In this document: positions 14,879 to 19,844 of the stretch, piece after piece
Layout of the letters: each line of letters opens with the position of its first letter
Numbering within the stretch: position 1 is the stretch's first letter
Source: Nitrospirales bacterium
GTDB taxonomy: Bacteria; Nitrospirota; Nitrospiria; Nitrospirales; UBA8639
DNA length: 19,844 bases
Direction: 5' to 3'
Assembly: GCA_029261305.1 (NCBI GenBank)
Contig: JAJDBO010000147.1
Location: 1 to 19,844, forward strand
Translations under genes and position numbers: made by a program
Notes under the pieces: model-generated
The model's database searches: none
Told to the model about the DNA's origin: nothing
Seen by the model: only the letters and a program-made list of their open reading frames with translations

Positions 14879-15598
14879 ATGCACCTAGAAAACCTTGGCG
14901 GCCTACGGGCTCAGATTGTGGGCGGTACCAATCGTGATGGTGGAGGCACTGGCTCCGTTGTTGTACTCCTTCATGGATTTGGCGCACCAGGAGATGATCT
15001 AGTCGCTCTCTGGAAAATGATTCGAGTCCCCGATGACGTCAGGTTTGTCTTTCCGGTAGCTCCTCTGGCGCTTGATGGTGGACTGCAAGGCGGACGAGCC
15101 TGGTGGATGCTCGATATGGAACGCATTGCTCATGATATGGCCAGTGGACGTGGACGTGACGTTCAGGCCGTCCCCACAGGTCTTTCAGAAGCTCGAACTT
15201 CCCTCTTGGTATTGCTCGATCAATTGCAAGAACAATGGAATATTCCATCAGACCGAATTATCCTCGGGGGGTTCTCCCAAGGTGCCATGTTGGCATGCGA
15301 TACCATCCTTCGAACTGATCGACCATTTGCCGGTCTGGTCCTTCTTTCTGGAACGTTGATAGCCAAAGATGAATGGCTACCCCTCATGCCTAATCGAAAA
15401 GGTCTCCCTGTCTTTCAAAGTCATGGAACAGATGATCCTTTGCTCCCTTGTGAAACGGCCAAAGACCTTCGAAATGCTATGACCAACCTAGGAATCCCTG
15501 TCAATTGGCACGAATTTAGAGGTGGACATGAGATCCCCTTTGAGGTCCTTAAAGAATTAGGGGCCTTCCTCACCTCCCACCTCAAATTATCCCACTAA
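14879..15598 (+). CDS. Phospholipase/carboxylesterase-family alpha/beta hydrolase
   Basis: A 239-aa cytoplasmic serine hydrolase of the YpfH/acyl-protein-thioesterase-like family. The oxyanion-hole motif is VVLLHGFGAPGDD (28-40). The nucleophile elbow is GGFSQGAML with Ser133, the acid is Asp186 in SHGTDDPLLP, and the base is His217 in RGGHEIP. An extra 20-residue segment around 77-98 (WMLDMERIAHDMASGRGRD) looks like a lid. I start at ATG 14879. A longer frame would run into the zinc-ribbon gene, and the first conserved segment begins LENLGGL just after this ATG. No strong ribosome-binding site is visible, so translation may be coupled. The substrate is unknown; small carboxylic or acyl esters are usual. 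Confidence 0.9.
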   Translation: MHLENLGGLRAQIVGGTNRDGGGTGSVVVLLHGFGAPGDDLVALWKMIRVPDDVRFVFPVAPLALDGGLQGGRAWWMLDMERIAHDMASGRGRDVQAVPTGLSEARTSLLVLLDQLQEQWNIPSDRIILGGFSQGAMLACDTILRTDRPFAGLVLLSGTLIAKDEWLPLMPNRKGLPVFQSHGTDDPLLPCETAKDLRNAMTNLGIPVNWHEFRGGHEIPFEVLKELGAFLTSHLKLSH

Positions 15599-15637
15599 AA
15601 TATTTTGGAGACCTTAGGCTCACAAATCCAGAGAGAA

Positions 15638-15666
15638 TTGCGTCTCTCAGCTTCGTTGAGTATGAT
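15638..15666 (+). promoter_or_regulatory. Candidate sigma-70 promoter for bolA-grx
   Basis: TTGCGT at 15638-15643, a 17-base spacer, and TATGAT at 15661-15666 make a good-quality sigma-70 match. Initiation would fall near 15673, about 54 bases before the BolA ATG. The -35 overlaps the right arm of a small hairpin (GAGAGA 15631-15636 with TCTCTC 15643-15648), and CAGCTT/AAGCTG (15648-15653, 15668-15673) flanks the -10. Both could be regulatory-site candidates. Confidence 0.5.
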
Positions 15667-15726
15667 AAAGCTGTCCAAGACCATTATCACATCCATCACA
15701 CCTGCTAAGTGAAGGTTCCGGAGGCC

Positions 15727-15966
15727 ATGATTACAGACGACGTTCTAGCCCAATACATTACCCGCGCCATGCCCGATGCCAAAGTCTCGGTAACGGACCG
15801 CACGGGAACCAGAGATCATTTAAATGTTAGTGTCCAATCAGACCTATTTAAGGGTAAAAACTTACTCGACCGCCATCGTATGATTTATCAAGCATTAGAC
15901 GAACCCATGAAAGATGGGCGCATTCATGCGCTCGTATTACAAGCCGACACAATCGACGGATTATAG
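15727..15966 (+). CDS. BolA-family protein
   Basis: A 79-aa BolA/IbaG-like protein. These proteins bind a [2Fe-2S] cluster jointly with monothiol glutaredoxins and act in iron-sulfur trafficking or regulation. Family features are the MPDAKVSVTDRTG strand-turn, DHLNVSVQSDLFKGK (30-44), DRHRMIYQAL with His50, and IHALVLQ with the near-invariant His67. The candidate cluster ligands are His31 or His67. I choose the ATG at 15727, giving the standard M-I-T start, over the GTG at 15709. GGAGG sits just upstream at 15720-15724 but is unusually close. The glutaredoxin gene follows after 13 bp, which matches the known functional pairing. Confidence 0.92.
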   Translation: MITDDVLAQYITRAMPDAKVSVTDRTGTRDHLNVSVQSDLFKGKNLLDRHRMIYQALDEPMKDGRIHALVLQADTIDGL

Positions 15967-15979
15967 GAAGGAGCACGAT

Positions 15980-16312
15980 ATGGCTGATCCCATTGAAGAA
16001 GAAATTCAACAGGAAATTCAGAACAACAAAATTTTGATCTACGGAAAAGGGACAAAGACTGCCCCACAATGCGGCTTTACTGTCGAAACTATGGAGTTTT
16101 TTGACAAGTTTGGTTTTCCCTACGAGCTGGTCAATGTTTTGGAAAATCCGGCAAAGCGGGAGACTCTCTCTCGAATGACGAATTGGCCCACCTTGCCAAA
16201 GGTGTTCATCAACGGACAATTTTATGGCGACACAGATGTGTTGGGTCCAATGGAAACCAAAGGTGAACTCAAACCCTTACTCGACCAAGCATTTACGAAA
16301 CAATCTTCCTGA
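15980..16312 (+). CDS. grxD: Monothiol glutaredoxin (Grx4/GrxD family) with CGFT active site
   Basis: A 110-aa monothiol glutaredoxin, expected to bridge a [2Fe-2S] cluster with glutathione and hand it to targets or to BolA. Diagnostic segments are the YGKGTKTAPQCGF stretch with active-site Cys31, the NWPTLPKVFING cis-proline loop (68-79) and YGDTDVL in place of the usual GG-C/A-D glutathione loop. The active site reads CGFT rather than the nearly invariant CGFS, so the fourth position is Thr34. The ATG at 15980 is preceded by AGGAAGGAG with ideal spacing. It is 13 bp after the BolA gene, and an intrinsic terminator follows 23 bases past the stop, so the pair ends the operon. Confidence 0.93.
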   Translation: MADPIEEEIQQEIQNNKILIYGKGTKTAPQCGFTVETMEFFDKFGFPYELVNVLENPAKRETLSRMTNWPTLPKVFINGQFYGDTDVLGPMETKGELKPLLDQAFTKQSS

Positions 16313-16335
16313 CAATTCAATACATCTGCTTTCCC

Positions 16336-16374
16336 GAAGAGCCTTGATCATAAAAATCAGGGCTCTTCTTTTTT
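16336..16374 (+). terminator. Intrinsic terminator after the glutaredoxin gene
   Basis: GAAGAGCCTTGAT (16336-16348) pairs with ATCAGGGCTCTTC (16356-16368), a 13-bp stem with one G-U pair and a seven-base loop. It is followed directly by six T residues (16369-16374). This is a textbook rho-independent terminator closing the BolA-glutaredoxin operon. Confidence 0.93.
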
Positions 16375-16716
16375 CGCTGCGAAGCTAATCGCCTACCAAT
16401 CATTCTTAAAACGTCTAGCTTAGCTTCGTTCCATGGCACCGTGGTCCCCTTCAGCTAACTAGCACCGAGTGCTTCCTGGCAAGTTCCGCCTTCCTTATTA
16501 GAAAACACGATCACGAATTTAAGGATTAAATCCTCGTAATATCCTTTCAAACTAACCTCCTTGAAAAATGCTCTACCCGTTTGTGTAAGTCTTAAGAAGT
16601 TGTTTCATATCCCTGGAAAGCAGTCTCAAGGAACCTCTGTTAGCCCCGATAAATCTAAAAGAGGGTAAATACATTATTGGACGTGAAACGCATTATTGTT
16701 GGGAAATTGGAGCGAA
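16375..16716. other. Gene-free stretch of about 340 bases with several inverted repeats
   Basis: No convincing coding frame is seen. Inverted repeats include CGAAGCTAA (16380-16388) with TTAGCTTCG (16420-16428), AGCAC-CGA-GTGCT (16461-16473), AGGATT-A-AATCCT (16522-16534), and CCTCT/AGAGG (16634-16638, 16660-16664). The region probably holds the promoter and leader of the TPR lipoprotein gene. It might encode a small structured RNA. I could not match it to a known riboswitch. Confidence 0.45.
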
Positions 16717-17493
16717 ATGAAATTGAAAAAATCTAGTACCCCCCATACAAGTTCAATATGGAAGATTGGAAGACTGGGACTTTTAGTTCTGGCGACAAGT
16801 CTTATAACACTTTCAGGCTGTAATTTTGGGGGAGAAACACGTTTCGATACCCAAGAAGCCCTTGCGGAAAAGGTGGAAGAAAAAGATCCTTCCGGGCACC
16901 CACCATCCGTGCTGATGAACCACAAACAAGCCACTTTGTATCAGCACATGTTAACGCAAGGGAACTATTCTGATGCGGCAATTTTAGAAAGTTTTCATCA
17001 TATTCAACCAGGGCAATCTCATACATCCTCACTCTTCACAAATATTTCTGCCCCTTTGACTGTTCCAAGTTCGACCAACAACCTCCAAAGTCAGTTCGGC
17101 ATTCAGAGAAAGTTTCCTCAACTCAATGCGAATTGGCATGCTAATGTCGGATGGAAATTAGTATTGGATGGAAACTATAGAGGTGCAGAGGCCGCGTACC
17201 GACAGGCCCTCAGAAAAAATGACAAGTCTGCTAAGGCCTATCTAGGGCTAGGGATGGCTCTGAGTCTTCAGGGCGATCGCCAAAAGGCAATTTCAGCATA
17301 TGAAAAAGCCATCACCATTCAACCTAATTTTGCTGCAGCATTGGTCCATTTAGGTTATGCGTATACCAAAGAAAATACCCAAGGCAAAAATATCGCGAAA
17401 GCACGTAAACTGTTCAAGCAAGCCTCTGAGCTGGGAGATCCCTTTGCTATGTTGGCTTTACTAGACCTAGAGGCACAAAAAGGTTCGGCATAA
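16717..17493 (+). CDS. TPR-repeat lipoprotein
   Basis: A 258-aa predicted lipoprotein. The N-terminus has KLKK, a hydrophobic segment and lipobox LITLSGC with Cys35; Asn at +2 would favour the outer membrane. A low-complexity Ser/Thr/Asn-rich linker reaches about residue 140. At least two tetratricopeptide repeats follow: GWKLVLDGNYRGAEAAYRQA and AYLGLGMALSLQGDRQKAIS, then a Sel1/TPR-like helix pair FAAALVHLGYAYTKEN and KARKLFKQASELGDP. I choose the ATG at 16717, preceded by GGAG at 16709-16712, over a TTG seven codons earlier. TPR lipoproteins often scaffold envelope assembly complexes such as Bam, pili or secretion, but the partner is unknown. A long gene-free leader precedes it. Confidence 0.85.
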   Translation: MKLKKSSTPHTSSIWKIGRLGLLVLATSLITLSGCNFGGETRFDTQEALAEKVEEKDPSGHPPSVLMNHKQATLYQHMLTQGNYSDAAILESFHHIQPGQSHTSSLFTNISAPLTVPSSTNNLQSQFGIQRKFPQLNANWHANVGWKLVLDGNYRGAEAAYRQALRKNDKSAKAYLGLGMALSLQGDRQKAISAYEKAITIQPNFAAALVHLGYAYTKENTQGKNIAKARKLFKQASELGDPFAMLALLDLEAQKGSA

Positions 17494-17649
17494 ATAAGTG
17501 TAAATATTCGTCCTCAATTAAATATCACCCTTTTCATAACCTACCCACCACACCACAGGACATTGCCTCTCTATACTTTCCTGGCAGTGAGTCTGCTACC
17601 GATATCTGGCCGTCATAGCATCCACTGGGTGAACCCCTGTAATCACCTC

Positions 17650-17877
17650 TCAAGCGCTTAACCGAGCCACAGGAGTTCGAGGCGCCCTTCGGTTTGGTTT
17701 TCGATTAATCGACACAACCTCGGCCGGACCCTGGGTACGATGTTGGGCAATCATAGGATCTAATATATTGCCGCAAGTAATGCATCGCATCGCGCGAATC
17801 CAAAATTCATCCTTATTGCCTTTAATGTCCAGACAATCTTCCATCACCATTAAACCATCACATCGTGTACACCGCAT
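17650..17877 (-). CDS. Small zinc-ribbon protein, 75 aa
   Basis: A 75-aa protein with MRCTRC (Cys3, Cys6) and MRCITCG (Cys32, Cys35) flanking an acidic and aromatic middle (EDCLDIKGNKDEFWI). The tail after residue 55 is basic and Arg/Pro-rich (INRKPNRRAPRTP), which could bind nucleic acid. AGGAGGTGG lies at 17881-17889 just before the ATG, one of the strongest ribosome-binding sites in the window. This suggests high expression. It is isolated, with gaps of 156 bases on one side and 348 on the other. I recall similar short MRCxRC proteins from Nitrospira-type genomes, but their role is not established. Confidence 0.8.
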   Translation of the reverse strand: MRCTRCDGLMVMEDCLDIKGNKDEFWIRAMRCITCGNILDPMIAQHRTQGPAEVVSINRKPNRRAPRTPVARLSA

Positions 17878-18225
17878 CTCCCACCTCCTGAAAAGAGTTG
17901 ATTTCTCTTAACACTCACTCTAATCAAGGGGTTTTGCATCAAGTGTGCCACACTAAATAGGTCTGACCTGATCAAGAAACTAGTCCACGATTTCACTTCT
18001 CCCCAATACTCGAAACCTTTGCTTTTAACTGTAATTTTCTTGATTTCGCTTTAGATGGGATAGCCAGGAACAACCCCCGATTTGGTGAAACATAACTGGC
18101 GAAAACCCAGATACGTCAAAAACACATGTCTGAATTCTCAACAGTGTGTTGGGGAATTTGACAGAAGACGGGACATGATTAGTGGAAATCCCGCAATCTC
18201 ACTGGGTGGGCGTATTTCCCTAGTT
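17878..18225. other. Gene-free stretch of about 350 bases
   Basis: Between the zinc-ribbon start and the methyltransferase stop I see no coding frame. It should hold the zinc-ribbon gene promoter near its left end, though no clean -35/-10 pair is visible. A consensus-like TTGACA at 18158-18163 points at the convergent methyltransferase and lacks a -10. TGGGGAATTTGA at 18150-18161 recurs exactly at 18241-18252 inside the methyltransferase 3' end. CGGGA/TCCCG pairs weakly near 18169-18193. Confidence 0.4.
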
Positions 18226-19287
18226 TTAATTAGGAAAGCCTGGGGAATTTGAAATAGTCGATGTGTTCCAAACCAACACATCAAAAGTACTGCCAAGTCT
18301 AGCGGGGTGAGTTAATTGCTCAATCTGAGCCTGCACATCTTTGGGATCAACCCCCTGGGATTGAAACTGCTGAATCCCAAGATTTACCAACCAAGGTCCT
18401 TGCCACATTCGCTGAGCCGCCCCTAATCCTGCCGAACATGCCGCCGCTTCAAGTGCAGTAAAATCTACATCAGTCGTAATATCCTGATCTCCAATATGAT
18501 TGAAGGAATCATGCACCTGTTCCTGTTGGTAATAACATCGTAGCGACCCATTCTTACGCGTGTAGTGATACAAGGACGAGGACGACTCCCCATAATCAAT
18601 AATGACGAGATACCCCTTTGAAATAATAGAGGCGGCCTCATGAATAAAGGGGTCAATCTCTAGACAAACCTCGGCGATATGGCCCCGCCCTAGAACAATC
18701 CCTTCCGAAGTCAGCCTAGAAGATAGTTGTGGGGTGGATAGCTCACCAAACTCCTCGGTAAAACATCCCCGCTGATCAACCGCCACATACATTTCCAAAA
18801 GACTCCCACGACCATCGCCCATCACTCTATGGACAGGAAACGCATCAATCACCTCGTTCCCAAAAACAAACGATGGAGCTGGCCCCAGAGCCTCCACATT
18901 TTCGAACACATTCAAACCTAAGGCCTCCTGCTTTCTCTGGAGACCCTGACTTGCCTCCACAACTACATATTCGTGGGGACGAGACAGAAAGGACAAAATT
19001 CTTGCGCCAAGCTCTCCAGTTCCAGCACCAAACTCCACGATACGTAAGGGTTCACCAACAATCACCTCAGCTTGCTCCACTGCTTGAGCTAAACCAAACG
19101 CAAAGGCAGGAAACATTGCATTGGTATTGAAGGCTCCACCTATGGACCCGATATCAGGCCCTTTGGAATAAAAACCTAATTCAGGATAAAACAACGCCTG
19201 CGCCATAAATTCCCGAAAGGTAATCGGGCCATGAGCTAAAATGTAATCTCTGATGATAGAACCTAGAGGGGTTTCAATTCGATTCAC
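18226..19287 (-). CDS. SAM-dependent methyltransferase, MidA/NDUFAF7 family
   Basis: A 353-aa class I methyltransferase of the MidA (DUF185) family. The eukaryotic member NDUFAF7 methylates an arginine of complex I subunit NDUFS2. Features are the family N-terminus FREFMAQALFYPELGFYS (24-41), SAM-binding VEFGAGTGELGARIL (84-98), FGNEVIDAFPVHRV (142-155) and IIDYGESSSSLY (about 229-240). The late TTDVDFTALEAAACSAGL segment is also present. The GTG at 19287 is preceded by GGGGGTGG and gives the standard start. Bacterial targets are unproven; methylation of a complex I subunit is a reasonable hypothesis from the mitochondrial case, but no nuo gene is nearby. It follows the bidirectional terminator that isolates it from the secreted-protein gene upstream. 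Confidence 0.92.
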   Translation of the reverse strand: MNRIETPLGSIIRDYILAHGPITFREFMAQALFYPELGFYSKGPDIGSIGGAFNTNAMFPAFAFGLAQAVEQAEVIVGEPLRIVEFGAGTGELGARILSFLSRPHEYVVVEASQGLQRKQEALGLNVFENVEALGPAPSFVFGNEVIDAFPVHRVMGDGRGSLLEMYVAVDQRGCFTEEFGELSTPQLSSRLTSEGIVLGRGHIAEVCLEIDPFIHEAASIISKGYLVIIDYGESSSSLYHYTRKNGSLRCYYQQEQVHDSFNHIGDQDITTDVDFTALEAAACSAGLGAAQRMWQGPWLVNLGIQQFQSQGVDPKDVQAQIEQLTHPARLGSTFDVLVWNTSTISNSPGFPN

Positions 19288-19377
19288 AATTCCACCCCCA
19301 TTTTCTACCTGGCAGAAAAAATTGCCATTTGAGTATCTACCAAAAGGGATAGATAGCTCCCCTGGGCAATTGTGGAC

Positions 19378-19414
19378 AAAAAAAAGGAGACTACTTGATG
19401 TAGTCTCCTTTTTT
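19378..19414 (-). terminator. Bidirectional intrinsic terminator
   Basis: GGAGACTAC (19386-19394) and GTAGTCTCC (19400-19408) form a perfect 9-bp stem with a five-base loop. Eight A residues precede it and six T residues follow. On the - strand it gives a hairpin plus eight T, ideally placed 20 bases after the secreted-protein stop. It also works on the + strand, where no gene is active. Confidence 0.93.
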
Positions 19415-19433
19415 AAACATCTAAAAAACGTCG

Positions 19434-19790
19434 TTAGCGAATCACGGTAGACTTGGCACCAGCTGGATTGGGATTGACCCGATTCAATGGACCTTCAACA
19501 TCTGGTAAACGCCCAGCACCTTTGCCAGATGTAATACGCATCCGGTTAGGATCAGAAGTATTGTTCATCGCAGCACCATCAGCGGTTGCCGATGCCTTCA
19601 TTGAAGCACTGTCACCACCCCCATTGGCCTGCCCGGCATCATAACTAGTCCGGGTTCCGTCTACTGGGGATTTGGTATCTCCCATTGGATAGCCAGGATG
19701 GGTCCCAAGCAATCCAGGATTGGCAAAAGCTGCTGTAGCCATAAATGCAGTACCGATTAACGCAACGAGAAGAAGGCGAGTAGCTTTCAT
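19434..19790 (-). CDS. Small secreted Gly/Ala/Asn-rich protein, 118 aa
   Basis: The protein begins with a clear Sec signal peptide: MKATRLL, a hydrophobic core, and AFANP with cleavage likely after Ala23. The mature part of about 95 residues has no cysteine. It is rich in Gly, Ala, Ser, Asn, Pro and Asp, looks disordered, and ends GPLNRVNPNPAGAKSTVIR. No domain is recognised. GGAG sits nine bases before the ATG, and a TATAAC hexamer at 19815-19820 (- strand) may be a -10 without a matching -35. The strong terminator downstream and good ribosome-binding site suggest a monocistronic, well-expressed gene. The role is unknown; a periplasmic or surface-associated protein is all I would infer. Confidence 0.8.
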   Translation of the reverse strand: MKATRLLLVALIGTAFMATAAFANPGLLGTHPGYPMGDTKSPVDGTRTSYDAGQANGGGDSASMKASATADGAAMNNTSDPNRMRITSGKGAGRLPDVEGPLNRVNPNPAGAKSTVIR

Positions 19791-19844
19791 AAGTGCGCTC
19801 CTTTGTTAATACAGGTTATAGCCGATAAGGACGTGAAAAATCTG

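Noticed and set aside
18158..18163. A perfect TTGACA on the + strand.
   Set aside because: No -10 lies at a suitable distance and it would fire antisense into the methyltransferase gene.
1..19844. Mobile elements, CRISPR arrays, phage genes, or defence systems.
   Set aside because: No transposase, integrase, terminal repeats, regular spacer arrays or nuclease/helicase clusters were seen on either strand. The tRNA has no adjacent integrase.

Overview
This 19.8 kb window is a bacterial chromosome segment of moderate G+C (about half, judged by eye). It is dense with ordinary core and housekeeping genes on both strands. I see no transposase, integrase, phage gene, toxin-antitoxin pair, CRISPR array or secretion locus. 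The gene mix suggests a Nitrospirota bacterium, perhaps a lower-GC marine-type Nitrospira. The supporting genes are a bacterial deoxyhypusine-synthase homologue, a pyruvoyl-dependent arginine decarboxylase, a MEKHLA-domain protein, several tiny zinc-ribbon proteins, a DUF2726 membrane protein and a small secreted protein ending in STVIR. That assignment is inference from gene content; no marker gene here settles it.

Layout. 1-3250: the 3' end of a shikimate kinase gene (aroK), a convergent STAS-domain protein, then MEKHLA protein, glucokinase and ribose-5-phosphate isomerase on the + strand; glucokinase and isomerase form a tight carbohydrate pair. 3300-5734: a HhH-GPD DNA glycosylase (-) diverging from an HtrA/DegP-type protease predicted to be a lipoprotein (+). 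5928-6062: tRNA-Glu(CTC) with encoded CCA and an 11-bp inverted repeat that starts inside the CCA end. 6255-10832: DHS-like protein (probable homospermidine synthase), DsbA-like thioredoxin-fold protein, small zinc-ribbon protein, aldehyde dehydrogenase and pyruvoyl-dependent arginine decarboxylase. Two polyamine enzymes thus lie within 4.6 kb. 10865-14565: exonuclease III (-), an unrecognised 202-aa protein (+), then a - strand group of GNAT acetyltransferase, anhydro-MurNAc kinase and DUF2726-like membrane protein. 14674-16374: zinc-ribbon peptide, alpha/beta-hydrolase esterase, BolA and a monothiol glutaredoxin with a CGFT active site, closed by a strong intrinsic terminator. 16717-19790: TPR lipoprotein (+), small zinc-ribbon protein (-), MidA/NDUFAF7-type methyltransferase (-), a bidirectional terminator and a small secreted protein (-).

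Working together. Arginine decarboxylase should yield agmatine. A DHS homologue lacking an obvious eIF5A partner fits the bacterial homospermidine (SpeY-type) route, though the intervening agmatinase or agmatine deiminase step is not in the window. BolA and monothiol glutaredoxin are classic [2Fe-2S] partners. The HtrA protease and the DsbA-like protein are envelope quality-control functions, and AnmK belongs to cell-wall recycling.

I did not find a clearly new multi-gene system. The most useful leads are the polyamine pair, the CGFT glutaredoxin beside BolA, the tRNA-abutting repeat, the lipoprotein HtrA, the uncharacterised 202-aa protein and the structured 340-base gap before the TPR lipoprotein.
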